A DNA stretch of 64,000 nucleotides from Brucella pseudogrignonensis (GCF_032190615.1 NZ_JAVLAT010000001.1:186001-250000), one strand, 5' to 3'. Shown: positions 37,304-47,569, counted from the first letter of the stretch. Numbers and translations: made by a program. Notes: generated from the sequence alone by a model not told the origin.

Positions 37304-39832
37304 CTATAATGGCTCTGCCAATTCTGTTGCGGCTTGCGACGCTTCATAAGCTCTACTTTTCTCAGCGCCAGCTCTCTTTTGATATTCGCGATCAGGTAGT
37401 CCCCTCGCCGCTCGCGAATAGAGACGATGCAAATGCCACGGGCGCGTTGGCGCATCGACTGAAAAGGTCAGCTGATCAGCATAGTCGGCTAAGTTGGTCG
37501 TTTTGGTCAGTGCGAAACGGTAAATTTTATTCTCCTGCGCAATACCGTTTTCGTCTGAGTTGATTGCAGAAGCGCTTACACGTAGCAGCTTATGCCCTAG
37601 TCTGAGTTCAAGAGTACCTTTTAAGGCTAGTTCCTGTCGGTCGATCATCAGGACGCTAAAACGCTTACAGCTCAACTCTTTGCCAGCTATAGCGAGAATG
37701 ACAATGTCGCCAATATTGCAGGCTGCGTCTTTCATCTCTTCATCTGCCGTGTAGGATAGCATTCTACCGTCCCGCAGCGGAATGGCGCACACCCCATCTT
37801 CGCAAACAAAGGCTTCTTCAGCTGATACCATTCGCTGTTTTTTTACCACCTGCGGCGGAATAAACTCATTAATCAGATAGGCTGTCTGCCAGTTCTGCGC
37901 GGTAAATTTTGGAGGCCTGCTGCGATTAATAGCAAAATTCCCATCTGGAAGACGCACAGCGACGAATTTCGCATCTTCACTCACAAGAATATCAGGCAAC
38001 GGTGTTCTTATAAAAACGGCAAGCCCGATAATTACGAAGGGGAGTGCCAGCCATCGCATTCGTGTTGTAAACACAACCGCTATAACAAGCGCCAGCGTCC
38101 AGAGAACAAGCGTGCTAGCTGGCATGACCCCTGGATTACCATCAGGCGAAAAGCTGGCGACAAAACTTGCAATATGTCTGACCAGTAAAACGCCGAACCC
38201 CATAATCTGCAATGGCAACCAATCCAGATGCAGCGGCATCAATAACAAGCTGAGCACTGCGAAGGGCATAACCAATATAGAAATAACGGGTAGTGCCAAT
38301 ACGTTGCCAACAAGACCAAACGGCGCCGTATTGTTAAAATGATAGGCTGCGAAAATTCCACTGGCCACGCCAGCAACAATAGACGTAGCGCCCGTCGCAA
38401 CCGTTGGTAATAGAATTTTTGAAATAATCCCGCGTGGCTTTGCGCGACGATCTTCAATAGCTGTTTGCTTGCGAGATTTCTTATCGCTCCACCACGCAAA
38501 AGCTGCAATGAGACCCGCAGTGGCTGAGAACGACATTTGAAAGCTTGGCCCCACAATTTCATGCGGGGAAATCGCAATCATTGCCACTGAGGCGATAGCG
38601 AGATTGCGCATACTGATCGCTACGCGATCGACCAGCAATGCACAAAGCATCACAACGATCATCACATAGCTTCGTTGCGCAGCGACGTCAGCACCGGACA
38701 TAGCCAGATAGAACGTGCAACTTAGAAGTGAAAGACATGCAGCAATTTTTTTGACCGGATATCTGGCGCTAAACGCTGGTGCGAGTGCGAATAAAGATCG
38801 CAACGACATCATCACAACCCCTGCAGCCAACACCATGTGCAAACCAGAAATAGACAAGATATGCGCGAGACCCGCTTTGCGCAGATCCTCATTTGTTTCT
38901 TCACTTATCCCCGCTCGTTCTCCAGCGATGAGTGCGGCTGCGACACTCCCATCCTCGCCTGAAAGCACTTCAGCGATACGTTCAGAAACATGTACCCGTA
39001 ATTGAGCGATAGCGCCGGAAATTTTGGCGAAAACCTCACTTGGTGCAGGCACATCAGCTATTTTTGGAGTGCCCAAGAAAAAGCCATTTGCACCTATCCC
39101 GCCGAAATAGGCGTGAAACGCAAAGTCGTAGTTTCCCGGTCGAACAGGACCAGTGGGCACACGTAACCGCGCGAAACCAGTCAAGCCGCTGCCAATTTCT
39201 GTTTTGGCTGGTATATCGCGCGCCGTAATCCGGATGCGTTGCGGCGCATAGCGAAGTTTGGGTCGTTGCGTTTCAAGCAAATCAAGCGTCACACGCCAAC
39301 TGCCATTATCGCGATACTCTAAGCCAACAACTCTGCCAGTGATACGCGTTGCAACCTCAGAGCCTAACAATTGCGTACTTCGTCGTTCCGTCTCGAACTT
39401 TCCCGCAACTATTCCCAATAACACCGCCAACACGAGTGTCACTGCTTGTGATACGAGGAAGTGTTTTCTGAATAAAAAACGTATTAAACAAACAGCTACA
39501 ACAACAGATAGAATGGGCAACCATTCAGGTTCATAAGAAAGCGTGAAATAAACAACGGCTCCCAACCCCATAAAAACGGGAAAAAGAAGAAAAAATATTC
39601 CGCGCCCTATTTCACGATCAAGCGCCGCAATCAAAAGCTGCCGTGAACTACTCAGCAGTTCCCGCGCACGCTCGGAAGGTGTCAGTTTCCTTTCCGGTAA
39701 AGCGACGGGCTGAATATCAGCTCGTTCTTTCGGTAACCACGGTTCAGGAAGCAAGGCACGAGCAAGACCTTCAGGCATGTCTTTGACAAATGCCCGCTCG
39801 CTCACCTCTTGTCTTTCCCTTATGCCCGTCAT
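37304..39832 (-). CDS. comEC: ComEC/Rec2-type DNA uptake channel protein
   Basis: Polytopic inner-membrane protein of the ComEC family, in competent bacteria the channel that takes single-stranded DNA into the cytoplasm. About 842 residues from ATG 39832 (a TTG six codons upstream is open). Order seen: N-terminal membrane spans, a DUF4131-type periplasmic domain near 135-260 (ITGRVVGLEYRDNGSWRVTL), then the Competence domain with GLAHILSISGLHMVLAAGV, followed by many spans. The C-terminal 220 residues are soluble, but I find no HxHxDH motif of a metallo-beta-lactamase domain there, unlike Bacillus ComEC. Convergent with lexA and divergent from gltX. Whether this organism takes up DNA is unknown. 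Confidence 0.94.
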   Translation of the reverse strand: MTGIRERQEVSERAFVKDMPEGLARALLPEPWLPKERADIQPVALPERKLTPSERARELLSSSRQLLIAALDREIGRGIFFLLFPVFMGLGAVVYFTLSYEPEWLPILSVVVAVCLIRFLFRKHFLVSQAVTLVLAVLLGIVAGKFETERRSTQLLGSEVATRITGRVVGLEYRDNGSWRVTLDLLETQRPKLRYAPQRIRITARDIPAKTEIGSGLTGFARLRVPTGPVRPGNYDFAFHAYFGGIGANGFFLGTPKIADVPAPSEVFAKISGAIAQLRVHVSERIAEVLSGEDGSVAAALIAGERAGISEETNEDLRKAGLAHILSISGLHMVLAAGVVMMSLRSLFALAPAFSARYPVKKIAACLSLLSCTFYLAMSGADVAAQRSYVMIVVMLCALLVDRVAISMRNLAIASVAMIAISPHEIVGPSFQMSFSATAGLIAAFAWWSDKKSRKQTAIEDRRAKPRGIISKILLPTVATGATSIVAGVASGIFAAYHFNNTAPFGLVGNVLALPVISILVMPFAVLSLLLMPLHLDWLPLQIMGFGVLLVRHIASFVASFSPDGNPGVMPASTLVLWTLALVIAVVFTTRMRWLALPFVIIGLAVFIRTPLPDILVSEDAKFVAVRLPDGNFAINRSRPPKFTAQNWQTAYLINEFIPPQVVKKQRMVSAEEAFVCEDGVCAIPLRDGRMLSYTADEEMKDAACNIGDIVILAIAGKELSCKRFSVLMIDRQELALKGTLELRLGHKLLRVSASAINSDENGIAQENKIYRFALTKTTNLADYADQLTFSVDAPTRPWHLHRLYSRAARGLPDREYQKRAGAEKSRAYEASQAATELAEPL

Positions 39833-39958
39833 GCCCCCGCCTGACTGCAAAAGTGCCCGCGCTTAATCTAAAGAAGCACGTCCCGACGGTGCGAAAGAAT
39901 TGGGAAACGCTTGCACACCGTGCTGCCTATGCTACATGAACCACAGTCAAAATCGAGA

Positions 39959-39984
39959 GGGTTCTCGCAATGAGAATCCTTATC
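39959..39984 (+). promoter_or_regulatory. Hairpin overlapping a Fur-box-like sequence upstream of gltX and comEC
   Basis: GGGTTCTC-gcaat-GAGAATCC (39959-39979) forms an 8-bp stem with one G-T pair. Overlapping it, AATGAGAATCCTTATC (39969-39984) matches 14 of 16 positions of the Fur-box core AATGATAATCATTATC. It lies about 100 bases before gltX and 135 before comEC, on opposite sides. Either a metal-dependent regulator site or a chance resemblance. Confidence 0.35.
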
Positions 39985-40085
39985 GCCCGTGGACTGTGAG
40001 AAAACGGGCGCTACATATTCAAAATTCTGCCTCGCGCTCGGCTTCCTGCCGCAACTCAACGAGGCTTTGACACAGTGGAGCTGTT

Positions 40086-41507
40086 ATGTCGAAACCGGTC
40101 GTCACCCGTTTTGCCCCTTCGCCCACGGGTTATCTGCATATTGGCGGAGCCCGCACGGCTCTTTTCAACTGGCTTTATGCAAAGCATACGGGCGGCAAGA
40201 TGCTGCTGCGCATCGAAGATACAGATCGTGAGCGTTCTTCCGAAGCTGCAACGGCCGCCATTCTTGATGGCTTGACCTGGCTTGGCCTCGATTGGGACGG
40301 TGAACCAATTTCACAGTTCGAACGTGCACCGCGTCACCGGGAAGTAGCAGAAGAACTCGTTGCGAAAGGCAAAGCCTATTATTGCTACGCAACACCTGAA
40401 GAACTCGAAGAAATGCGCGAGAAAGCACGCGCTGAAGGCCGTCCGCCACGTTATGATGGCCGCTGGCGCGATCGTGATCCATCCGAAGCGCCTGCAGGCG
40501 TGAAACCTGTTATCCGCATTAAAGCGCCACGCGATGGCGAAACCGTTGTTCGCGATGCTGTGCAGGGCGATGTCCGCTTTCCGAACAAGGATCTCGACGA
40601 TTTCATCATTCTTCGTTCCGATGGCAATCCAACCTATATGCACGCGGTTGTCGTTGACGATCACGATATGGGCGTTACGCACATCATCCGCGGTGATGAT
40701 CACCTGACAAATGCTGCCCGCCAGACCGTGATTTACGACGGTATGGGCTGGGAAGTCCCGCAGATGTCGCATATCCCGCTCATTCATGGTGCGGATGGTG
40801 CCAAGCTTTCGAAGCGTCATGGTGCACTTGGTGTCGATGCCTATCGTGCGATGGGCTATCTGCCGGAAGCACTGCGCAACTATCTCGTCCGCCTTGGCTG
40901 GAGCCACGGTGATGATGAAATCATGTCGACCGAGCAGATGGTTGAATGGTTTGACGTGACCGACATCAACAAGGGTGCAGCACGTTTTGACTTCCAGAAA
41001 CTGGAAGCCATCAACGGCGTTTATATGCGCGCCAGCGATGACAAAGCTTTGTTCGACGCATTGATCGCCGTATTGCCGGAAATCGAAGGCGGTAAAGAAC
41101 TGGAAGCGTCGCTTGACGAAAAGGGACGTGCACAGCTTCTGACAGCAATGCCCGGTCTGAAAGATCGTGCGAAGACACTGGTCGAGCTCGCAGATGGTGC
41201 GAAGTTTATTTTTGCCAAACGTCCGCTCGCTTTTGATGAAAAAGCAGCTTCCCTTCTCAGTGACGAAGGCCGTGAAATCCTTAAAGGCGTTCTGCCGCAT
41301 TTAGAATCAGTTGGCGAATGGACTGTTGACGCACTTGATGCAGCTGTTCGTGCGCACGCGGAAACGATTGGCCTCAAACTTGGTAAGGTTGCGCAACCAT
41401 TGCGCGCAGCACTCACCGGTCGTGCGACATCACCGGGTGTATTCGACGTTCTGTTCGTGCTTGGTCGCGAAGAGTCGCTTGCACGGGTAAAAGATCAAAT
41501 CGTTTGA
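40086..41507 (+). CDS. gltX: GltX, glutamyl-tRNA synthetase
   Basis: Class I aminoacyl-tRNA synthetase that charges tRNA-Glu and, if no GlnRS is present, also tRNA-Gln as part of the GatCAB route. 473 residues with the HIGH motif in [35 protein letters not shown], the KMSKS equivalent KLSKRHG near 243 and an anticodon-binding helical domain in the last 170 residues. Start at ATG 40086. Rhizobia and relatives often carry two gltX copies; this one is the copy next to gltA, which is a conserved neighbourhood. Only one is visible here. Confidence 0.98.
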   Translation: MSKPVVTRFAPSPTGYLHIGGARTALFNWLYAKHTGGKMLLRIEDTDRERSSEAATAAILDGLTWLGLDWDGEPISQFERAPRHREVAEELVAKGKAYYCYATPEELEEMREKARAEGRPPRYDGRWRDRDPSEAPAGVKPVIRIKAPRDGETVVRDAVQGDVRFPNKDLDDFIILRSDGNPTYMHAVVVDDHDMGVTHIIRGDDHLTNAARQTVIYDGMGWEVPQMSHIPLIHGADGAKLSKRHGALGVDAYRAMGYLPEALRNYLVRLGWSHGDDEIMSTEQMVEWFDVTDINKGAARFDFQKLEAINGVYMRASDDKALFDALIAVLPEIEGGKELEASLDEKGRAQLLTAMPGLKDRAKTLVELADGAKFIFAKRPLAFDEKAASLLSDEGREILKGVLPHLESVGEWTVDALDAAVRAHAETIGLKLGKVAQPLRAALTGRATSPGVFDVLFVLGREESLARVKDQIV

Positions 41508-41628
41508 ACTGTTAGCATTCACGCTGACGTGACAAAACTGGCTTAATTAGACCAAAATACGCATTGCATCGCGAAATCATTGGGATAGTTTGGCGGTCGA
41601 AATCGTTTGGATAATGCGTTGAAAAATC

Positions 41629-41711
41629 GGTTTCGCGCGAAAGTGCGAAACCTGTAGAAGTTGAGAAGACAAGTTATAGAGACGATTAAAATTTCAGCTG
41701 CCATGGGCAGC
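41629..41711 (+). promoter_or_regulatory. gltA 5' leader with two perfect hairpins
   Basis: In the 229-base spacer before gltA, GGTTTCGC (41629-41636) and GCGAAACC (41645-41652) form a perfect 8-bp stem, and GCTGCC-atg-GGCAGC (41697-41711) forms a second, ending 14 bases before the ribosome site region. Neither has a U tract. They may act on translation or stability of the gltA message. Confidence 0.45.
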
Positions 41712-41736
41712 AAAAGTGGACACGAAAGGAAACACG

Positions 41737-43029
41737 ATGTCAGATAAGACAGCTAGCTTTACCCTCGACGGCAAAACGTTCGACCTGCCTGTACGACAAG
41801 GCACTGTCGGGCCGGACGTTGTCGACATCGGTCCACTTTACAAAAACGCCCATGCTTTCACCTATGACCCAGGGTTCACCTCGACCGCTTCGTGCGAATC
41901 CAAAATCACCTATATTGATGGTGATGAAGGCGTGCTGCTTTATCGTGGCTATCCGATTGATCAGCTTGCTGAACATGGCGACTTCCTCGAAACTTGCTAT
42001 CTGCTACTTTACGGCGAACTGCCAACAGCGACCCAGAAGGCCGATTTTGATCATCGTGTGACACGTCACACTATGATCCACGAGCAGATGACAAAGTTCT
42101 TTAGCGGCTTCCGCCGTGACGCGCACCCAATGGCCGTTATCGTGGGCTGCGTAGGCGCTATGTCGGCTTTCTACCACGACTCGACCGATATTACCGATCC
42201 GCATCAGCGCATGGTTGCTTCGATCCGCCTGATCGCCAAGGTGCCAACCCTTGCTGCAATGGCTTATAAGTACCACATCGGCCAGCCATTCATGTACCCG
42301 AAGAACGACCTCGATTTTGCGTCGAACTTCCTGTACATGTGCTTTGGCGTTCCGTGTGAAGATTACAAGGTCAATCCTGTTCTCGCTCGCGCTATGGACC
42401 GCATTTTCATCCTGCATGCTGATCACGAACAGAATGCTTCGACATCGACCGTTCGTCTCGCCGGTTCGTCGGGCGCAAATCCATTTGCATGTATCGCTGC
42501 TGGTGTTGCTTGCCTTTGGGGCCCTGCGCATGGCGGTGCGAATGAAGCAGCGCTCAATATGCTTGCTGAAATCGGCTCTGTTGACCGCATTCCAGAATTC
42601 ATCGCACGTGCGAAAGACAAAAACGATCCATTCCGTCTGATGGGCTTTGGTCATCGCGTTTACAAGAACTACGATCCACGCGCGAAGATCATGCAGAAGA
42701 CCTGCCATGAAGTTCTCGGCGAACTCGGCATCAAGGATGATCCGCTTCTCGATGTTGCATTGGAACTGGAACGCATTGCTCTGACCGATGAATATTTCAT
42801 CGAGAAGAAGCTCTATCCAAATATCGACTTCTACTCGGGCATTACACTGAAGGCTCTCGGCTTCCCAACCGAAATGTTCACCGTTCTGTTCGCACTCGCT
42901 CGCACCGTCGGCTGGGTCGCACAGTGGAAGGAAATGATCGAAGATCCTCAGCAGAAGATTGGCCGTCCGCGTCAGCTTTACACTGGTGCGCCAGAACGCG
43001 ATTATGTACCAACTGCGAAGCGCAAATAG
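41737..43029 (+). CDS. gltA: GltA, citrate synthase
   Basis: Condenses acetyl-CoA and oxaloacetate to citrate. 430 residues, type II hexameric form. N-terminal small beta domain ([19 protein letters not shown]), then helical core with [16 protein letters not shown], the catalytic His in [30 protein letters not shown] with the second His, and the C-terminal [14 protein letters not shown] motif with the catalytic Asp region. ATG 41737 follows GAAAGGAAA; a GTG seven codons earlier is open but less likely. It takes acetyl-CoA from the pyruvate dehydrogenase complex encoded at 17-22 kb. A long leader with two hairpins precedes it; a strong bidirectional terminator follows. Confidence 0.98.
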   Translation: MSDKTASFTLDGKTFDLPVRQGTVGPDVVDIGPLYKNAHAFTYDPGFTSTASCESKITYIDGDEGVLLYRGYPIDQLAEHGDFLETCYLLLYGELPTATQKADFDHRVTRHTMIHEQMTKFFSGFRRDAHPMAVIVGCVGAMSAFYHDSTDITDPHQRMVASIRLIAKVPTLAAMAYKYHIGQPFMYPKNDLDFASNFLYMCFGVPCEDYKVNPVLARAMDRIFILHADHEQNASTSTVRLAGSSGANPFACIAAGVACLWGPAHGGANEAALNMLAEIGSVDRIPEFIARAKDKNDPFRLMGFGHRVYKNYDPRAKIMQKTCHEVLGELGIKDDPLLDVALELERIALTDEYFIEKKLYPNIDFYSGITLKALGFPTEMFTVLFALARTVGWVAQWKEMIEDPQQKIGRPRQLYTGAPERDYVPTAKRK

Positions 43030-43043
43030 TCATTGAATAAAAG

Positions 43044-43071
43044 AAAACCCCGGCAAATCGCCGGGGTTTTT
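43044..43071. terminator. Bidirectional terminator between gltA and lpxB
   Basis: Perfect 11-bp stem AAAACCCCGGC/GCCGGGGTTTT with a 5-base loop and T run after it, between convergent gltA and lpxB. The A run at the left gives a T run on the other strand, so it serves both directions. Confidence 0.92.
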
Positions 43072-43093
43072 GTTTGCCCAAATTTTCTAACGC

Positions 43094-44281
43094 TTAGCGT
43101 TTCCTGCCGTTCTCAGCCAGATCAAGCAGCACTCCCGCTCCGATTTCACCAGAAGGCCGATCAGTTGCCATAATCTTCGTGACCTTATCAAATCCATCAA
43201 TCTGAGCCTGTCGAGATGCACTCTTCAGCAAAAGCTGTTCGATATAACGCGCCAGATTGCCGGGCCGTACGGATTCATTGAAGAACTCCGGTACTACGGG
43301 CTGATCAGCAATAATATTCGGTAGAGCTGCGCTCCAGATCGTAATTCTGGAAATCAGAAACTGACGTGCGAACCAGTCAGCCTTATAGGAAAGAACCGTT
43401 GGAATATGCGACAAGGCCAGTTCCAGCGAAACGGTACCCGAAGCGGCCAAAGCCGCATCTGCGCGCGCAAAAGCATCCCACTTGGCTTCATCGCCTGTTA
43501 CGATTAGCGGTTTAACAGCCCAATCCTTCGAAAGCTCCCGGACCATTTCCTCGATACGCGGCAATGTGGGCAGAATAATTTCGAGTTTTTCAAAGCGCGT
43601 GGAAAGCTCTGCAACGGCTTTACCGAATGGCTCCATGAGCATTTCGACTTCACCACGGCGCGAGCCAGGCATCACCAACAAACAGCGTGTATCATCACTC
43701 CAACGCGTCAGCTCGAGTGCACGTTGTGCCTCTTGAACCTTTAAAATAGGCTCATAGCTGCTCAAACGATGGCCGACATAAGTCGATTGTGGGCCGTTCA
43801 ACCGCTTCATCACCTCAACTTCAAACGGCAAAACCGTCAGAACATGATCGACATAGGCACGCATGGCTTTGGCCCGTTGAGGACGCCATGCCCACACGCT
43901 CGGTGCGATATATTTGACAATTGGGATTGATGGATCGGCCGCACGAATTTTCTTCGCAACCCGATGTGTAAATTCAGGGCTATCAATCAGCAGCACGCAA
44001 TCCGGCTTCTCAGCAACAATGCGCCTCGCCGTCTGTCGAATATGTAAAATCAGGCCGGGGAGATTCTTTAAAATTGCACCTAGGCCCATAAGTGCAATCT
44101 CATGCGGATCGAAAAACGTCTTCAGTCCGCGCTCACTTAGATGCGCACCGCCGACGCCAATAATATCGACAAGCCGCTCTGTCTGACCACGAAGCGCATC
44201 AATCAGATCAGCACCAAGAAGATCACCAGACTCTTCTCCGGCCACGATTGCTATTTTTAATGGCCGGTTTTTTTTGCTCAC
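43094..44281 (-). CDS. lpxB: LpxB, lipid-A-disaccharide synthase
   Basis: GT19 glycosyltransferase that joins UDP-2,3-diacylglucosamine with lipid X to make the lipid A disaccharide at the inner membrane. 395 residues; seen motifs: IAIVAGEESGDLLGADLIDAL at the N terminus, GVGGAHLSERGLKTFF, LIDSPEFTHRVAKKIR, KYIAPSVWAWRPQRAKAMR and LLVMPGSRRGEVEML, all family typical. It starts at GTG 44281, overlapping the lpxI stop by four bases (GTGA), so translation is coupled with the enzyme that makes lipid X. Last gene of the large rpsB-to-lpxB run. Confidence 0.97.
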   Translation of the reverse strand: MSKKNRPLKIAIVAGEESGDLLGADLIDALRGQTERLVDIIGVGGAHLSERGLKTFFDPHEIALMGLGAILKNLPGLILHIRQTARRIVAEKPDCVLLIDSPEFTHRVAKKIRAADPSIPIVKYIAPSVWAWRPQRAKAMRAYVDHVLTVLPFEVEVMKRLNGPQSTYVGHRLSSYEPILKVQEAQRALELTRWSDDTRCLLVMPGSRRGEVEMLMEPFGKAVAELSTRFEKLEIILPTLPRIEEMVRELSKDWAVKPLIVTGDEAKWDAFARADAALAASGTVSLELALSHIPTVLSYKADWFARQFLISRITIWSAALPNIIADQPVVPEFFNESVRPGNLARYIEQLLLKSASRQAQIDGFDKVTKIMATDRPSGEIGAGVLLDLAENGRKR

Positions 44282-45174
44282 CCTGTCCTATCCTTTTTGC
44301 TTCGACTGATTGTTTCGATAAAGAGGCCCTTTTCATTGGCTGCGGCAATGGTTTCCCCAAGACCCAAAATGAAAGTTCGGCCTGCTTCAATCGCAATTCC
44401 CGAAAGTCCTGCTCGTGCAGCATTCTCCACCGTTGATATCCCGATAGCAGGCAAATCAGCGCGCTCATCTTGACGTGGCTTCGCCATTTTAACAAGCACA
44501 CCACCGAGTTTGGAGATGCGACCGGCCTGACGAAGCTCGTGTACACGCTCGATCATCTGGTCGGTGCCTTCGGCACCTTCGAGAGCCACAACGCGCCCAC
44601 CAGCAGCGATTGCGCCTTGCCCGACATCGAGCTCTCCGAGGCGAAGCGCTGCTTCCATTGCAAGCGCTATATTTCGTCGCTCGCGAGCGTCGGGCGTCCT
44701 ACGCGTTATGTTGCGCGGAGGTGTCGGCGATAACAATTCTGGCACAACCTCGTGGGCGCCAATCATGCTAAAACCATAACGCTCAAGCAACCGCATGAAA
44801 GCGCGCAGCAGAGCATCATCGCCCTGCCCCAGTGCGATCAGAACGTAGCGCGCGGCCCTCAAAGTCGGAACATTGAGCTTCAAATCACTAAGATGCGGAC
44901 GATTACGAAGTCCACCGGCAAGAACAACCTGGCTAACGCCAGCGGAACGCATGGCACGAATCAACATGCCAAAATCAATCGCCGCGATTTCCTGATGTTC
45001 GTACTCGTAAAGCGAAGCATCCGCTTCGCCCCGCAACGGAAGCACAAAAGGCGGATTTCCATCCGCCTTTAAAGCTTCAGCCACTTTGATTGGCAAAAGA
45101 CCGTTACCAGCAATGATGGCAGTACGCTTGCTCGTTATAGGACCAGCCCTGCTATCAATCGTCGTCACCGTCAT
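44278..45174 (-). CDS. lpxI: LpxI, UDP-2,3-diacylglucosamine pyrophosphatase
   Basis: Hydrolyses UDP-2,3-diacylglucosamine to lipid X and UMP. LpxI replaces the unrelated LpxH in alphaproteobacteria. 298 residues with an N-terminal LpxI_N domain (TAIIAGNGLLPIKVAEALKA, QVVLAGGLRNRPHLSDLKL) and a C-terminal LpxI_C domain (VGQGAIAAGGRVVALEGAEG, VKMAKPRQDERADLPAIG). The Asp-rich RQDERADLPAIG segment includes the conserved catalytic region. Starts at ATG 45174 with GGAG nine bases upstream, inside the end of lpxA (20-base overlap), and overlaps lpxB by four bases. The arrangement links the three successive lipid A steps by translational coupling. Confidence 0.97.
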   Translation of the reverse strand: MTVTTIDSRAGPITSKRTAIIAGNGLLPIKVAEALKADGNPPFVLPLRGEADASLYEYEHQEIAAIDFGMLIRAMRSAGVSQVVLAGGLRNRPHLSDLKLNVPTLRAARYVLIALGQGDDALLRAFMRLLERYGFSMIGAHEVVPELLSPTPPRNITRRTPDARERRNIALAMEAALRLGELDVGQGAIAAGGRVVALEGAEGTDQMIERVHELRQAGRISKLGGVLVKMAKPRQDERADLPAIGISTVENAARAGLSGIAIEAGRTFILGLGETIAAANEKGLFIETISRSKKDRTG

Positions 45175-45991
45175 TCATCACTCCACCTACGGATGAACCA
45201 AGCGGTGGCGTGCAATAAGCGCGCTTATTTTCCACCATAATGAACGAAATAAGATCAGCTACACCATCGGAACCCGGAAATGCGTCGAGTACATCCTGCG
45301 CGCGCTCACGCACCGGCTTGCTGCGATCAAACAGCATATGCACGGCATGGCGCAGATTATGGATATCTTTGCGCTGCATGCCGGAGCGTTTCATACCGAT
45401 AATATTCAAGCCGCCAAGATAAGCGTGATTTCCGATTGCGCTCCCGTAAGGAATAAGATCGTGCGCAAGAGCTGCCATGCCGCCAACAAACGCATGATGA
45501 CCAACCCGCGTAAACTGGTGAACAGCGGAACCGCCACCCAGAATAGCGTGATGACCGATTTCGACGTGACCGCCGATCATGACGTTGTTTGCAAAGGTAA
45601 CGTGATCGCCCACATCGCAATCATGTGCGACATGCGCATAAGCGAGAAACTGACAGTTATTGCCGACGCTTGTGTAGCCGCGACTGCTATCAGACCCACG
45701 GTGCATGGTGACACCTTCTCGGATGAGACAATTATCACCAACTGAAAGAGTGGTGGGACCACCCTTATGCTTGCCATTTTGCGGATCGCAACCAAGGACC
45801 GCATGCGGATAGACCTTAGCTTTCGCACCAAGACGAACAGCATCGCTGATCACGACATGGCTCATCAGTTCAGAATCATCGCCAATGACGGCGCCAGACT
45901 GAACATGACAAAAAGGACCGACGGAAACGCCCTGTCCAAGTTCCACACCCTGCTCCACAAGAGCGGTAGGGTGGATAAAAGTTTCCTTCAT
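45155..45991 (-). CDS. lpxA: LpxA, UDP-N-acetylglucosamine O-acyltransferase
   Basis: First step of lipid A synthesis: transfers hydroxyacyl from ACP to UDP-GlcNAc. 278 residues: a left-handed beta helix of hexapeptide repeats (e.g. VGPFCHVQSGAVIG, VTFANNVMIGGHVEIG) and a C-terminal helical domain (MKRSGMQRKDIHNLRHAVHM). The catalytic His lies in LAYAHVAHDCDVG. ATG 45991 gives MKETFIHPTALV, the start I recall for Brucella LpxA; a GTG at 46003 overlapping the fabZ stop is also possible. Its end overlaps lpxI by 20 bases. Confidence 0.97.
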   Translation of the reverse strand: MKETFIHPTALVEQGVELGQGVSVGPFCHVQSGAVIGDDSELMSHVVISDAVRLGAKAKVYPHAVLGCDPQNGKHKGGPTTLSVGDNCLIREGVTMHRGSDSSRGYTSVGNNCQFLAYAHVAHDCDVGDHVTFANNVMIGGHVEIGHHAILGGGSAVHQFTRVGHHAFVGGMAALAHDLIPYGSAIGNHAYLGGLNIIGMKRSGMQRKDIHNLRHAVHMLFDRSKPVRERAQDVLDAFPGSDGVADLISFIMVENKRAYCTPPLGSSVGGVMNDGDDD

Positions 45992-45999
45992 TGAGGTAC

Positions 46000-46470
46000 T
46001 CACGCCTTTTCTTCGGCTACGCCAACCATAGCGGCGACTTCAGCCTCGGCTACCTTTACGCCATCAACTTCCGCTACGCATTCATATTTAGAAATATTTC
46101 CGCGCTGTTTAACCTTCTTCACGTGAAGGTGAAGCTGATCACCCGGAACCACCGGACGGCGGAACTTGGCTTTGTCGATTGTCATGAAATAAACAAGGCT
46201 CGGTGCGTCAGAACCTTTGTTAAGAACGGTGATAGCGCCAGCAGTCTGTGCCATCGCTTCAATGATCAGAACGCCCGGCATAATCGGCTTTTCCGGGAAA
46301 TGACCGGTAAAGTGCGGTTCGTTGATCGTAACATTTTTGATGCCAGTAGCTGATTGATCACCATCAATATTAATGATGCGGTCGATCAACAAAAACGGAT
46401 AACGATGCGGGAGCGCACGCAAAACAGCCTGAATGTCTGCGGTTTCCAGCTTCTGATTAGCTTCACTCAT
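46000..46470 (-). CDS. fabZ: FabZ, 3-hydroxyacyl-ACP dehydratase
   Basis: Dehydrates 3-hydroxyacyl-ACP in fatty acid elongation and thus competes with LpxA and LpxD for their acyl donors. 156 residues of hot-dog fold with [16 protein letters not shown], the catalytic His in [20 protein letters not shown] and the Glu in the same helix. ATG 46470 has AAGGAG upstream and lies inside the end of lpxD (8-base overlap). Placement between lpxD and lpxA is widely conserved and balances membrane lipid against lipid A synthesis. Confidence 0.98.
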   Translation of the reverse strand: MSEANQKLETADIQAVLRALPHRYPFLLIDRIINIDGDQSATGIKNVTINEPHFTGHFPEKPIMPGVLIIEAMAQTAGAITVLNKGSDAPSLVYFMTIDKAKFRRPVVPGDQLHLHVKKVKQRGNISKYECVAEVDGVKVAEAEVAAMVGVAEEKA

Positions 46471-47518
46471 CAGAGGATTGCTCCTTTCTTGGTTTCCCGA
46501 TGCTCCGAATATTTGCGATATCGCGGAACCATTGTTTAATAGGTCGAGCAGGGACGCCCCCCCAACGCTCACCATCGGGTATGTCATTCATTACGCCGCT
46601 TCCAGCAGCAATCTGCACACGTGAACCGATAACCACATGATCCGCAAGCCCAACGCTACCACCAATCATCGTCTGATCACCAATTACAACACTTCCTGAA
46701 ATGCCGCAAAGAGCGGCAACAACACAAAAGCGGCCAAAGCGTACATTATGTGCGATCTGAACAAGATTATCGATCTTGGTGCCTTCACCGATGAAAGTGT
46801 CGCTTAAAGCACCACGATCAATCGTGGTGTTTGCACCAATTTCCACATCATCCTGAATGATAACGCGACCAAGCTGCGGCACTTTTTCAAGACCACGCGG
46901 TCCCGGCACATAGCCAAATCCATCCTGCCCAATGCGAACACCCGGATGCAAAGATACACGGTTTCCGATCATGGCAAACTGAACGGTTACGCCTGGCGCT
47001 ATATAGCTATCGCGACCAATCTGGCAGCCGGCACCAATAACAGCCGTTGCCGCGATCAGGGTACCAGAGCCGATGGTTACATCTTTGCCAATCGAAGCGC
47101 CTGCTTCAATGGTAGCACCATCTTCAATCTTAGCTGTCGGATGAATGAAAGCAGCGGGTGAAACACCCGTTTCACCAAGCCAGCTTTGCGGACGTACCGA
47201 AATAGGAAACAGCATCCGGCCAACGGATGAGAAATCACGCTGAGGATATCGTGTAACGAGAACAGCAACATCGGAAGGAACGCTATCAGCGACATCTTCC
47301 GAGCATAAAACGGCGGCGGCTTTTTTGCCTGCCAGTGTTACTGCATTCTTCTTGCCATCAACAAAAACAAGCGCATCAGCACTCGCATCATTGACAGAAG
47401 ACAAACGCGCAACAGCACGCGGTGCAAGCTTCGGGTTGCGAAGGCTTGCACCGGTGAAATCTGCTATATCGCCGATCGTGAGTTCACGAGAAGGCTTGAA
47501 GAAATTTGGATCTGCCAT
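46463..47518 (-). CDS. lpxD: LpxD, UDP-3-O-acylglucosamine N-acyltransferase
   Basis: Third step of lipid A synthesis: adds the N-linked hydroxyacyl chain. 351 residues: an N-terminal uridine-binding domain ([19 protein letters not shown]), a hexapeptide beta helix ([40 protein letters not shown] with the conserved [12 protein letters not shown] segment), the catalytic His region [16 protein letters not shown] and a C-terminal helix. Overlaps fabZ by eight bases and follows bamA directly, with no skp/ompH gene between them, unlike enterobacteria. ATG 47518. Confidence 0.98.
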   Translation of the reverse strand: MADPNFFKPSRELTIGDIADFTGASLRNPKLAPRAVARLSSVNDASADALVFVDGKKNAVTLAGKKAAAVLCSEDVADSVPSDVAVLVTRYPQRDFSSVGRMLFPISVRPQSWLGETGVSPAAFIHPTAKIEDGATIEAGASIGKDVTIGSGTLIAATAVIGAGCQIGRDSYIAPGVTVQFAMIGNRVSLHPGVRIGQDGFGYVPGPRGLEKVPQLGRVIIQDDVEIGANTTIDRGALSDTFIGEGTKIDNLVQIAHNVRFGRFCVVAALCGISGSVVIGDQTMIGGSVGLADHVVIGSRVQIAAGSGVMNDIPDGERWGGVPARPIKQWFRDIANIRSIGKPRKEQSSDE

Positions 47519-47569
47519 CTAAGCACTTTCTTGCCCGGGGCATGTCTGCCCCGGGAAAAGGCAAATCTA

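Noticed and set aside
40311..41300. Minus-strand open frame of 329 codons opposite gltX
   Set aside because: gltX carries HIGH and KLSKR motifs; the antisense product is rich in Cys, His and Arg without a family.
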